Source of the DNA: a virus
Direction: 5' to 3' (one strand)
Virus record (IMG/VR): IMGVR_UViG_3300022752_000210
Location: 1-34,911 of that record
Length of the DNA stretch: 34,911 bases
A program made the translations under genes and the position numbers. Within the stretch, counting starts at the first letter, position 1; each line of letters opens with the position of its first letter. Under the pieces are notes generated by a model that did no database searches, was not told where the DNA came from, and saw only the letters and a list, made by a program, of their open reading frames with translations. Positions 1 through 7,037 of this stretch are shown here, piece after piece.

Positions 1-38
1 ATGAATTATCTAATGAACTTAAAACTATATTTAAATGA
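1..38 (+). CDS. C-terminal end of an upstream gene (partial)
   Basis: Reading from base 3, an open frame enters from the left edge and ends ELSNELKTIFK-stop at 36-38. Its TGA overlaps the ATG of the next gene in an ATGA arrangement, the same coupling used repeatedly in this window (310, 7664, 9585, 10118, 11712, 17081), which supports it being a real gene end. Only 11 residues are visible, so no function can be read. In T4 the portal gene 20 lies a little upstream of gene 21, so a portal-region gene is possible but unproven. Confidence 0.5.
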   Translation, partial: ELSNELKTIFK

Positions 39-313
39 TTGATCCGGGATACACATATTCAAATGCAACAGGTTCAATGTGGTCTGCATTAATACCTGCA
101 GTGCCTAGTACGGCAATTTTATTAACCGGATCTACTACGTATAATGCAAGCGGATCTGCAGTCAAATTGTTGATATCCGGATCAGCTTCAGGTTCAGTGA
201 CCCTAGCTTCCGGCGGTACAATGCATTTAGGTGGACTTGCAACCGGAGTAACTCATGAATTTCGAGTTACCACTATCACATTAAATTCAGGCAACTTATT
301 CGTATTACGATGA
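35..313 (+). CDS. Hypothetical small beta-rich protein upstream of prohead genes
   Basis: A 92-residue protein rich in Gly, Ser, Thr and Ala, with alternating hydrophobic/polar stretches (for example residues 40-60) that suggest beta strands. I see no signal peptide, membrane segment or Cys. The start overlaps the previous stop by ATGA and the stop overlaps the next start by ATGA, so it is embedded in a translationally coupled operon leading into the prohead protease. I do not recognise the family. A small virion protein such as a capsid decoration or head-tail component would fit the location, but that is inference only. Confidence 0.6.
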   Translation: MIDPGYTYSNATGSMWSALIPAVPSTAILLTGSTTYNASGSAVKLLISGSASGSVTLASGGTMHLGGLATGVTHEFRVTTITLNSGNLFVLR

Positions 314-822
314 GCTACATATCAAATACATTACAAATGTTACGGGAAGGCGTTCAATTACCTAAAGATATCTTAGATAAAGAAGGTATTGAAACTGATG
401 ATGAGGTTAAATCTAATGAAGATGAAATTGAGGAAGTTTCGACTTCAGCCGGTGTACCTGGTTATTTAACTCCTAATGCGTTCGGAAAAAATCCTGATCC
501 GGAAATTTTAGGTTACAAGAAAGTTAAAAAGGTTAAAGAATCCAGTTACATGGAAATTAGTAAGTCTCTATTTCTAGAAGGTACTTACTCAGATTACAAA
601 AAAGATACGACATTATCTGCTAAGCAGAAAGTTAACAAAGCTATTCATGAAGTGAATAAGCGAATGTTTGAAATTGAACGCGTTATAAATCAGAACTTGA
701 AATTGAAACAGGAAATGAGTGTAGACACATCACAATTCTGGAAGTCAAGTAAGAATAAGTTGTATAAAATATCTGAGCGATTAGTTAGACTTGCTCATAA
801 AATTAAAGATTTAAATGCGTAA
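310..822 (+). CDS. Putative prohead core/assembly protein (gp67/gp68 position)
   Basis: A 170-residue protein. Residues 1-13 resemble the capsid-targeting leaders found elsewhere here and contain LRE followed by G, a possible gp21 cleavage site. Residues 30-45 are acidic. Residues 46-65 carry AGVPGYLTPNAFG, and the C-terminal half (about 100-170) is charged and helical, probably coiled-coil, ending KISERLVRLAHKIKDLNA. It sits directly before the gp21 protease, where T4 encodes the prohead core proteins gp67 and gp68. The role is inferred from position and general character. The pattern reminds me of conserved proteins at this place in other T4-like phages, but I cannot confirm homology. Confidence 0.65.
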   Translation: MSYISNTLQMLREGVQLPKDILDKEGIETDDEVKSNEDEIEEVSTSAGVPGYLTPNAFGKNPDPEILGYKKVKKVKESSYMEISKSLFLEGTYSDYKKDTTLSAKQKVNKAIHEVNKRMFEIERVINQNLKLKQEMSVDTSQFWKSSKNKLYKISERLVRLAHKIKDLNA

Positions 823-825
823 ACC

Positions 826-1422
826 ATGAAGCAATTAATTGTAGATTATATACCGTTTAAAGTTTCCACGGAAGCGATAAATGAAAGTATTAAAACAGGC
901 GGTAAACTCATAGTAAAAGGAGTATTGCAACGAGCTGATGCTAAAAATCAAAACGGTAGAAGATACCCCAAGCATGTATTGACTCGAGAAGAACGCAAAT
1001 ATCAAGAGTTGATCAAACAAAGAAGAGCTTTAGGTGAACTGGATCATCCGGACTCAACAGTCATCAACCTTAACAATGTATCGCATAATATAATTGAAAT
1101 GCATTGGGATGGTAATGATTTAGTTGGTACTGTTGAAGTTCTATCTACACCAGCCGGGAACATATTGAAAGAGTTGTTTAAATCCGGTATTACAGTAGGT
1201 ATCTCATCAAGAGGTATGGGCTCAGTTCGAGAATTGGAAGAAGGTATGTTAGAGGTACAAGATGACTTTGAATTGTTATGTTTTGACTTTGTAAGTAATC
1301 CTTCAACTCAAGGTGCATTTTTACAACCAATTCAAGAATCAGTTAACAGAGGTCTTATATCAAAAGCAAATAAATTTGATAGATTGAATCAAATTGTTAG
1401 TGATATTATTAGTTTAGGTTGA
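826..1422 (+). CDS. 21: Prohead core protease, T4 gp21-like
   Basis: A 198-residue serine protease of the T4 gp21 / herpesvirus assemblin-like class. It is expected to mature the prohead by cutting scaffold, capsid and internal proteins after (L/I)xE-type sites. Visible hallmarks are GELDHPDS with the probable catalytic His74, GISSRGMGS with the probable nucleophile Ser127 or Ser128, and the conserved LCFDFVSNPST block at 151-161. Length matches T4 gp21 (about 210). It lies upstream of the scaffold and capsid genes as in T4, although here five other genes intervene, four of them leader-type. The activity is central to interpreting those genes. Confidence 0.92.
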   Translation: MKQLIVDYIPFKVSTEAINESIKTGGKLIVKGVLQRADAKNQNGRRYPKHVLTREERKYQELIKQRRALGELDHPDSTVINLNNVSHNIIEMHWDGNDLVGTVEVLSTPAGNILKELFKSGITVGISSRGMGSVRELEEGMLEVQDDFELLCFDFVSNPSTQGAFLQPIQESVNRGLISKANKFDRLNQIVSDIISLG

Positions 1423-1430
1423 TAATTATA
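1422..1430 (+). promoter_or_regulatory. Variant late-promoter-like motif (ATAATTATA)
   Basis: ATAATTATA followed by GTAAATTAAA lies 23 nt before the ATG at 1445. It differs at one position from ATATTTATA, found before many other units, and its downstream context matches the site at 28894 (GTAAAATAAA). It overlaps the end of gp21. Assigned by recurrence and spacing only. Confidence 0.4.
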
Positions 1431-1444
1431 GTAAATTAAATAGT

Positions 1445-1876
1445 ATGCCGGCAGTATCAAAAGCACAACAAAGATTGTTCGGACTCGTAAAAGCAGTTAA
1501 GTCCGGTGATGTAAAATCCTCAGCAGTATCAAAAGATGTTAAGGACATTGCAAAATCTATGTCTACAAAAGAAATAGACAAATTTGCAGGTACTAAACAT
1601 AAAGGACTTCCTGAAAAGAAAAAGAAAGAAGAATCTGTACAGATTGAAGAATTACGTAATACTATTAGAGAAGTGATTAAACAGTCTATTATATCAGAAG
1701 CGCTTCCCACTTCGAATGCTCATCCGTGGGTATTGAAATCCATGGAGGAACTTCGTGATGATTTGGATTTTTATTTAGGTCCGAAGAATCAATATGCAGG
1801 ATCTAAAATTGACTTTAATCTTTTGAAAAAGAAGATGAATGAGTTAACAAAATTAATTAATAAATACAATCCTTAA
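1445..1876 (+). CDS. DUF3008-like protein with internal capsid-leader-like segment
   Basis: A 143-residue protein. Residues 1-60 (MPAVSKAQQRLFGLV..., ending KHKGLPEKKKK) match what I know of the small DUF3008 family of phages and bacteria, whose function is unknown. Residues about 69-85 (EELRNTIREVIKQSIISE) closely resemble the N-terminal leaders of later genes (pattern LIREEVKKVLxE) and end in a possible gp21 site before Ala. So a leader-like module sits in the middle, followed by a helical C-terminal domain (about 90-143). It is the first gene after gp21 and has its own promoter-like motif. The domain match is fairly secure; the internal-leader reading is inference. Confidence 0.75.
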   Translation: MPAVSKAQQRLFGLVKAVKSGDVKSSAVSKDVKDIAKSMSTKEIDKFAGTKHKGLPEKKKKEESVQIEELRNTIREVIKQSIISEALPTSNAHPWVLKSMEELRDDLDFYLGPKNQYAGSKIDFNLLKKKMNELTKLINKYNP

Positions 1877-1878
1877 AC

Positions 1879-2469
1879 ATGAAAAAAGAATCATTAAAAG
1901 AAGGATTTGCTACATGGGGTATCGTCACTCAGAAACCAATCAGTCTAAGTAAATTAGCTAAAGAAGCTTGGGAACCTACCAAACAGGAAGAAGCTCGAAT
2001 GTCTGAAGAAGATAAACAAAAGTTTTTAGAAGCTGTATCCAATTTCTCCAATTTAAGTAGTTCTATATATCGAGATCATTCATTGCAAGAACTCACTGAA
2101 ACTATCAAATCAATTGTAGAAGCTGCATCTCATATCACTGTAACGGAAACCGAAGATTGGTTTGATAGAGTTACAGTACAAAGACATATGAAGCAATTAG
2201 GGGAGTCTTATAAAACATTCGAAAAGACTGCAAAGCAAATCTCAGAACTTCAACAGAGATTAGAAGCTTGTTATGAAGATATAGGATCTACATTGGGTAG
2301 ATATTATAAAATGAATTCGGTAGTAACTGAAGGTGATGAATATCAGAAATTCTTTATGAATGCTATGAAAAAGTTCAATGTTAAATCTCCTGCCGATTTT
2401 AAAGATGAAAACAAGAAAAAGCAGTTTTTTGATTATATAGATAAAAACTACAAAGCGAAAAGTGAGTAA
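1879..2469 (+). CDS. Putative capsid cargo/internal protein, MKKESLKE leader
   Basis: A 196-residue, helix-rich, charged protein starting MKKESLKEGF. The first 24 coding bases are identical to those of the gene at 27280, defining a second leader class with LKE as a possible gp21 site. The C-terminal block (about 154-196, EYQKFFMNAMKKFNVKSPAD... IDKNYKAKSE) resembles a tail I recall from other phage internal or prohead proteins. The middle (about 60-140) looks coiled-coil. Its 3' end overlaps the next gene by 8 bases. Function is unknown; packaging in the prohead is inferred from the leader and position. Confidence 0.65.
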   Translation: MKKESLKEGFATWGIVTQKPISLSKLAKEAWEPTKQEEARMSEEDKQKFLEAVSNFSNLSSSIYRDHSLQELTETIKSIVEAASHITVTETEDWFDRVTVQRHMKQLGESYKTFEKTAKQISELQQRLEACYEDIGSTLGRYYKMNSVVTEGDEYQKFFMNAMKKFNVKSPADFKDENKKKQFFDYIDKNYKAKSE

Positions 2470-3130
2470 TTCAATATCATTGTCGAAAATAGCTCAGTCA
2501 GTAATAAAAGAATATGAGACTGATGAAATTAATGCTGATCTTGAAAGAGAAATGAAAGCAGCGTTATCAAAGATAACTTCATCTGCAAAATCAGTCAAAG
2601 TAGAAAAGGAAAATATTGAAGTCGAGTCGGAAGAAAACGGTGAACTGCAAGAAGCGTTAGATCCGATATCATGGATTGGTATCATATTAGCAGCTCCTAA
2701 AGTTGTAGAATTACTTACAAAAGCATTTAGTACTTTATTGTCTAAGATCAATAAATACTTTAAAAAAGGAAATCAACCTACTGACAATGAAACGGAAATT
2801 GCAAAGACAATTATCAGTTTCACTCATAAATGGCATTCTGCATACGTAAAGGTATTGCAATACATTTTAGAAGCAACCGGTTGTTTCAGAAAAGCAAACA
2901 TCACAGACTCAGCTGACAAGAAACGAGCCACTGAAATGTTATATTATATAATTGTAGCCGGTCTAGCAACCTATTCAGGAGTAGGCGCTGCAAAAGCATT
3001 TAAAGCTGCAATGGCTTCGAAAGATATAACTACTGCAGCATCGAGTTTCAATTTAGCTGCAATTGAATCGGCTATGGCTGCAATAAAATCTGGTGAAGTG
3101 AAAACTTTTTTAAGTAAAGTAATGATGTAA
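2462..3130 (+). CDS. Putative leader-bearing membrane-active cargo protein
   Basis: A 222-residue protein with a GTG start overlapping the previous gene by 8 bases. The N-terminus SLSKIAQSVIKEYE is leader-like, with IKE as a possible gp21 site. Two or three hydrophobic helices follow (about 70-90, 160-180 and near the end), with an Ala-rich C-terminal half (AAKAFKAAMA, AIESAMAAIKSG) and no recognisable enzyme motif. It could insert into membranes. I do not recognise the family. The first ATG is far inside the protein, so GTG is the best start. Confidence 0.6.
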   Translation: MSNSISLSKIAQSVIKEYETDEINADLEREMKAALSKITSSAKSVKVEKENIEVESEENGELQEALDPISWIGIILAAPKVVELLTKAFSTLLSKINKYFKKGNQPTDNETEIAKTIISFTHKWHSAYVKVLQYILEATGCFRKANITDSADKKRATEMLYYIIVAGLATYSGVGAAKAFKAAMASKDITTAASSFNLAAIESAMAAIKSGEVKTFLSKVMM

Positions 3131-3142
3131 TAATTTTTCACC

Positions 3143-3151
3143 ATATTTATT
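3143..3151 (+). promoter_or_regulatory. Late-promoter-like motif before leader gene 3182
   Basis: ATATTTATT at 39 nt before the ATG of 3182, in an intergenic gap. The motif and the bases after it through about 3163 are also found at 7014-7034, and with one change at 28145. This recurrence before unrelated genes supports a promoter. Confidence 0.55.
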
Positions 3152-3219
3152 ATTAAATTTAAATCACTCAAAAAAAAAATCATGAAATTATCAGAATTTA
3201 AATCTCTTATTAGAGAAGA
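3143..3219 (+). repeat. Left arm of cargo cassette A (promoter + UTR + leader)
   Basis: This 77-nt stretch matches 28145-28220 with one substitution and one length change in an A run. It covers the promoter motif, an A-rich 5' UTR and the first 38 coding bases of the leader. Identity includes noncoding and synonymous positions, so it exceeds what protein conservation would maintain. Confidence 0.8.
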
Positions 3220-3418
3220 GATTAAACAATCATTACAGGAAGCACATTATACTTCTAGAACATATATATCAAACTTAGAACAAGCATGGGACGGTCCTGT
3301 TGATGCGTACGATGATCTAAATAACTTTTTCGCTGATGTTAAGCAACATCCGGATGTATACGGTGACTATAAGGCATGGGCGAAACAAATTGCTAAAGTA
3401 TTACAAAAATATAAATAA
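3182..3418 (+). CDS. Small leader-type cargo protein
   Basis: A 78-residue protein beginning MKLSEFKSLIREEIKQSLQE then Ala, the archetype of the class I leader. Possible gp21 sites are IRE (residues 10-12) and LQE (18-20). The remaining 58 residues are Tyr/Asp/Lys rich (SNLEQAWDGPVDAYDDLNNFF) and probably form a small helical domain. No catalytic motif is evident. It has its own promoter motif and is followed 12 bases later by a second leader gene sharing one terminator. Function unknown; packaging in the capsid is inferred. Confidence 0.7.
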   Translation: MKLSEFKSLIREEIKQSLQEAHYTSRTYISNLEQAWDGPVDAYDDLNNFFADVKQHPDVYGDYKAWAKQIAKVLQKYK

Positions 3419-3430
3419 TAATCCTCAATC

Positions 3431-3967
3431 ATGAAATTATCAGAATTTAGAGCTCTTATTAAAGAGGAAGTTAAAAAAGTAATTACCGAAAATAATACGG
3501 TCGATAATACGTCTGAGTCATTTAGAAAATCGATCGAAGATAAGATTTCTAAGTTATTTGATAAATTAGTACCCGGATCCGGTCCTGCAGAAACCGTCGA
3601 GGGCGAAATGGTACGTGCTATTAATAGGATATTATTTCGATATTATAATGACGGAGATTTTTATTTTAGAGGCTACGGTAAAGAAACCGTATCACCGTCC
3701 GTTAAGTATTTACTGGTAGTTCCGCCGAGCGATGTTATACGCGAGTTAAAGACGTTATTCGCAAAAGCAAAGTTAAATGCTCCGGAAAAACATCCTACTA
3801 AGAAGTATCAATACGTCGGTATGTATGAGGACACCGATGGTTATCAGAATGCTATATATTTAGCTGCCGATGTCATTTACAAATATGTAAAATCTAAAAA
3901 TGGTAAATATACGCCGAATACAATGAATTCTAGAAACAATACTAAAATTACTAATAAATCTACTTAA
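3431..3967 (+). CDS. Leader-type cargo protein with conserved GPAETVEGEMVRAINR block
   Basis: A 178-residue protein. Residues 1-20 are a class I leader (MKLSEFRALIKEEV..., ITE as possible site). Residues about 45-90 (LVPGSGPAETVEGEMVRAINR then RYYNDGDFYFRGYGKET) form a block I have seen in phage and bacterial hypothetical proteins of unknown function. The C-terminus is Asn/Lys/Thr rich. The body is visibly richer in CpG-containing codons (CCG, TCG, CGC) than the capsid gene nearby, hinting at separate origin. It ends just before a strong terminator. No biochemical role can be assigned. Confidence 0.7.
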   Translation: MKLSEFRALIKEEVKKVITENNTVDNTSESFRKSIEDKISKLFDKLVPGSGPAETVEGEMVRAINRILFRYYNDGDFYFRGYGKETVSPSVKYLLVVPPSDVIRELKTLFAKAKLNAPEKHPTKKYQYVGMYEDTDGYQNAIYLAADVIYKYVKSKNGKYTPNTMNSRNNTKITNKST

Positions 3968-3972
3968 TATTG

Positions 3973-4005
3973 AAATGCCTCGAATAGAAATATTTGAGGC
4001 ATTTT
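3973..4005 (+). terminator. Intrinsic terminator with GAAA tetraloop (cassette A right arm)
   Basis: A stem of AAATGCCTC (3973-3981), a G-U pair and AATA pairs with TATT plus GAGGCATTT (3996-4004), closed by GAAA at 3987-3990 and followed by a short T run. The 42 bases 3973-4014 are identical to 28825-28866. It ends the 3182-3431 unit. Confidence 0.85.
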
Positions 4006-4153
4006 CATGATCGAAAATTCAAAAGTTATATTTTGAAAAAAATCAATCATATATATTACTGACTAATATACCTTATCATCTAATATAAGGTTACCAATTA
4101 CTTATTACTTATTATAGTTTACAATAACTATATTTCCAAAAACAATTACGGAT

Positions 4154-5050
4154 ATGAAAGACTTGCTAAAAGAAGCAATTGTAGAGGCTAAGGCTGTTCG
4201 TGAGACTGCACTAGCTAATGCAAAATTGGCTCTTGAAGAAGCATTTGCTCCAAGACTTCAATCTATCATTTCAGCAAAAATGAATGAAATGGAAGAAGAG
4301 GAAGATCAAGAAGAAGATGTTATTGAAGAACCGGTTGAAGCTGCCGAAGAAATGCCGGCAGAAGAAACTCCTGAAACTGAAGAATCAGAGGAAGACTTTG
4401 ATTTTGAAGAATCAGAAGAAGAAGATGATGACGCTGAATTGGACGAAATCATCAGAGAACTAGAATCAGATGAAGCAGATGCTGCTGAAGTGGAACTAGA
4501 AGAAATGGAATCAGAAGAGGAAGTTGATTTGGATGAAATTATCAATTCTTTACGCGAAGAAGAGATGGATTCAGAAGAAGAAGCAGAATTGGAAGAAGAA
4601 ATGGCTGATGATGAGGAAGTTGATTTAGATGAAATCGTTAGTTCTCTTCGTGAAGAAGACGAAGAAGTTGCAGAAGAGGAAGCTGAAGATCATTCAGCTG
4701 AATTGGAAGAAGCATACAATGTTATCACTTATTTGAAGTCAAAACTCACTGAAGTGAATATCTTGAATGCAAAGCTTCTATACTCAAACAAGTTGTTTAA
4801 ATCATTCAACTTAAGCGACAGTCAAAAAATGAAGGTTATAGAAAATTTCGATCGCGCCAATACAATGCGTGAGATCAAGTTGATTTACACTACATTGACT
4901 GAATCTTTCAAAGCACCTGTTGCTAAAAAGGTAGTAAAAGAAGGATTTGCAAGTAAGCCTGTAGCGTCAACTAGACCTAACAATGCTACTGTATTAACCG
5001 AAGGAAATGAACAAGCTAACAGATTTAAAAAGTTAGCCGGATTATTGTAA
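4154..5050 (+). CDS. 22: Prohead core scaffold protein, T4 gp22-like
   Basis: A 298-residue scaffold. Residues 1-40 are helical and Ala/Glu/Lys rich. Residues about 45-180 are an extremely acidic Glu/Asp tract with internal repeats (LDEIIRELESDE, VDLDEIINSLREEE, VDLDEIVSSLREED). The C-terminal domain (about 185-255, YLKSKLTEVNILNAKLLYSN... FDRANTMREIKLIY) is the typical gp22 region. LRE and LTE sites are plentiful, consistent with destruction by gp21 during maturation. It lies immediately before gp23 as in T4. A 186-base upstream gap carries AT-rich sequence but no clear ATATTTAT motif. Confidence 0.9.
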   Translation: MKDLLKEAIVEAKAVRETALANAKLALEEAFAPRLQSIISAKMNEMEEEEDQEEDVIEEPVEAAEEMPAEETPETEESEEDFDFEESEEEDDDAELDEIIRELESDEADAAEVELEEMESEEEVDLDEIINSLREEEMDSEEEAELEEEMADDEEVDLDEIVSSLREEDEEVAEEEAEDHSAELEEAYNVITYLKSKLTEVNILNAKLLYSNKLFKSFNLSDSQKMKVIENFDRANTMREIKLIYTTLTESFKAPVAKKVVKEGFASKPVASTRPNNATVLTEGNEQANRFKKLAGLL

Positions 5051-5071
5051 ACAATTTAAAAAATCAAAAAC

Positions 5072-6739
5072 ATGAGTACATCAAATTTGTTAAAAGACAC
5101 CGATAATGTATATCGGAAACAAATTGCTGAAACCAAGGGTTTGGTTAACAAGTGGAAAAAGACCGGTCTATTAGAAGGTCTAAAACATGAGTATGACCAG
5201 CATGGTATGGCTATTATGCTTGAGAATCAAGCAAAACAACTAGTAACCGAAGCAAACAGTACCGGTACTAGTACCAATTCAGAACAATGGGCAGGCGTAG
5301 CGCTACCGTTAGTTCGTCGTATTTTTGCTGAGATTGCTGCAAAAGACTTTGTATCAGTTCAGCCAATGAACCTTCCTTCAGGTCTAGTATTCTACTTGGA
5401 CTTCAAGTATGGTTCAACCGTAGCCGGTTTTAAAGGAGCAAGTGACAGAACTTCAACTGATCCTACTAAGCCTGGTTATCAAGTTGATTCAGTATTCGGT
5501 GTAACTAATGATACTGCTGATGCTAACCAAGGTCTTTACGGTGCAGGTCGTTTTGGTTATTCTATCAATGACCAAGTAACTGCCGTATTGTATACCTCAG
5601 CATCAGTAACACCTAACGCTGCTACTGCATCTATCGTTGCAGCTACTGCAGGTTTCACTGATTCAATTTTCAATTACGACACCAAGTTCTCAGCTTCATA
5701 TGCTGGTAAGCACGCTGATTTCAAAGTGATCACAGTATCTACTGCATCATTTACTCGTCCTGATCTTAAAGGTGTTAGAGCGTTTATTCCTACCGGTTCA
5801 ACTATTTCCGCTGTATTCCCTCAGTTTACTAGCTATGATGCTACTAACGAAAGAATTTCATTTGTAGTGTCCGGTTCAATTGCATTAACTGGAGCAGCTG
5901 TAACGTCAGTTACTTATCAAGTTCAGCCAGTTGCTGATAACAGAGGTGATTTCGAAGATACTTCAGGTGGTGCAACTAGCATTAACATCCCTGAAATCAA
6001 CGTTGAACTTCGTTCTGATACTATTGTAGCTAAGACTCGTAAGTTAAAAGCTATTTGGACTCCGGAATTCGCTCAGGACTTGAATGCATACCATTCAATT
6101 GATGCTGAAGCTGAATTGACTTCAATGTTATCTGAGTACATCTCAATGGAAGTGGATCTAGAAATTCTAGATATGCTTATCCAGAATGCAGTTACCACTG
6201 AGTACTGGTCAACTACCGTAGGTGAGTATTGGAATGGTAACGGTTTCACTGCCGACTCTTCAACCAATGCAGCTTCTGCGTACAACCAAGGTCAATGGTT
6301 CCAAACTCTAGGTACCAAGATCCAGAAAGTATCTAACAAAATTCATCAAAAGACTTTAAGAGGTGGTGCAAACTTCCTTGTATGTTCTCCTGATGTAGCT
6401 ACTATTCTTGAATCTATCCCTGGATATGCAGCTGACACTAATGGTGACAAGATGCAATTTGCGATGGGTGTACAGAAAGTAGGTTTGTTGAACAACCGAT
6501 TCACTGTATACAAGAATCCTTATATGTTAGAGAACACGATCCTATTAGGTTACCGTGGTGCTCAGTTCCTTGAGACAGGTGCTGTTTATGCTCCATATGT
6601 ACCGTTGATTATGACTCCACTTGTAATGGATCCTAATAACTTCACTCCTAGAAAAGGTGTAATGACAAGATACGCTAAGAAAGTCGTTCGTCCTGAATTC
6701 TATGGTAAGATCTACGTTAAAGGTTTGCAGTCTATCTAA
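5072..6739 (+). CDS. 23: Major capsid protein, T4 gp23-like
   Basis: A 555-residue HK97-fold capsid protein of the gp23 family. Hallmarks include EQWAGVALPLVRRIFAEIAAKDFVSVQPM (about 69-97), EINVELRSDTIVAKTRKLKAIWTPE (about 308-332), DLNAYHSIDAEAELTSMLSEYIS and the C-terminal MTRYAKKVVRPEFYGKIYV. The N-terminal 60 residues form a basic, helical propeptide ending LVTE before ANSTGT, so gp21 would be expected to cut after Glu60 (T4 cuts gp23 after Glu65). A strong terminator follows. Codon use is cleaner and less AT-extreme than neighbouring cargo genes, as expected for a highly expressed gene. Confidence 0.97.
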   Translation: MSTSNLLKDTDNVYRKQIAETKGLVNKWKKTGLLEGLKHEYDQHGMAIMLENQAKQLVTEANSTGTSTNSEQWAGVALPLVRRIFAEIAAKDFVSVQPMNLPSGLVFYLDFKYGSTVAGFKGASDRTSTDPTKPGYQVDSVFGVTNDTADANQGLYGAGRFGYSINDQVTAVLYTSASVTPNAATASIVAATAGFTDSIFNYDTKFSASYAGKHADFKVITVSTASFTRPDLKGVRAFIPTGSTISAVFPQFTSYDATNERISFVVSGSIALTGAAVTSVTYQVQPVADNRGDFEDTSGGATSINIPEINVELRSDTIVAKTRKLKAIWTPEFAQDLNAYHSIDAEAELTSMLSEYISMEVDLEILDMLIQNAVTTEYWSTTVGEYWNGNGFTADSSTNAASAYNQGQWFQTLGTKIQKVSNKIHQKTLRGGANFLVCSPDVATILESIPGYAADTNGDKMQFAMGVQKVGLLNNRFTVYKNPYMLENTILLGYRGAQFLETGAVYAPYVPLIMTPLVMDPNNFTPRKGVMTRYAKKVVRPEFYGKIYVKGLQSI

Positions 6740-6768
6740 TAGACCATAACTCTTAATATTGTACAATG

Positions 6769-6793
6769 AGGCGTCCGAAAGGACGCCTTTTTT
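6769..6793 (+). terminator. Terminator after major capsid gene
   Basis: AGGCGTCC (6769-6776), GAAA loop, GGACGCCT (6781-6788), then six T. A perfect 8-bp GC-rich stem with a GNRA tetraloop, 30 bases after the capsid stop. Confidence 0.93.
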
Positions 6794-6822
6794 CATGATT
6801 GGAAATAATATACGATTTAATT

Positions 6823-6831
6823 ATATTTATA
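6823..6831 (+). promoter_or_regulatory. Late-promoter-like motif before small zinc-finger gene
   Basis: ATATTTATA located 30 nt before the ATG at 6853, just after the capsid terminator. A small 5-bp hairpin (ATTAG/CTAAT, 6831-6843) lies between the motif and the start. Confidence 0.5.
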
Positions 6832-6852
6832 TTAGAACCTAATAACGGCGTA

Positions 6853-6990
6853 ATGAAAAAATGTAAAATATGCTCGAATGAATTCGAATCAAATACTAGA
6901 ATATACTGTTCAAATAAATGTAAGTTTTCGGATACTGAACTCAATAAAATTAGAACTAAAAAAAATATATTACCGGACCCGGATTGGTAA
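6853..6990 (+). CDS. Small zinc-ribbon protein
   Basis: A 45-residue protein starting MKKCKICSNEFE. Four cysteines are arranged C-x2-C (4, 7) and C-x3-C (19, 23), resembling the treble-clef/zinc-ribbon found at the N-terminus of some HNH nucleases and small phage DNA- or RNA-binding proteins. No nuclease domain follows. I chose ATG 6853 because it follows the promoter-like motif at a normal distance and starts the zinc motif cleanly. It sits alone between the capsid terminator and the cargo cluster. Role unknown. Confidence 0.55.
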   Translation: MKKCKICSNEFESNTRIYCSNKCKFSDTELNKIRTKKNILPDPDW

Positions 6991-7013
6991 CGGTACCTTT
7001 ACTAAACATTGAT

Positions 7014-7034
7014 ATATTTATTATTAAATTTAAA
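7014..7034 (+). promoter_or_regulatory. Promoter-like motif of the large cargo operon
   Basis: ATATTTATT plus the following 12 bases, identical to 3143-3163. It lies 24 nt before the ATG at 7038 and is the only clear promoter-like element before the tightly coupled genes 7038-11963. Confidence 0.55.
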
Positions 7035-7037
7035 ACA

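Noticed and set aside
3131-3190. Possible start-codon hairpin TAATTT..CA with TGAAATTA around the promoter at 3143
   Set aside because: Only 8 pairs with a bulge, and the left side is not shared with cassette B. Too weak to list beside the elements at 22206 and 23147.
4004-4012. TTCATGAT recurring after unit ends (4004, 6792, 11974, 28856)
   Set aside because: The two copies in identical terminators count once, and the 8-mer also occurs inside coding regions (near 7331 and 11000), so enrichment is not convincing.
4070-4091. Hairpin ACCTTAT/ATAAGGT in the 186-base gap before the scaffold gene
   Set aside because: A 7-bp AT-rich stem with 8-base loop and no T tract. It could be an RNA structure, but chance is likely in such DNA. 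The remaining gap is AT-rich with no clear motif.
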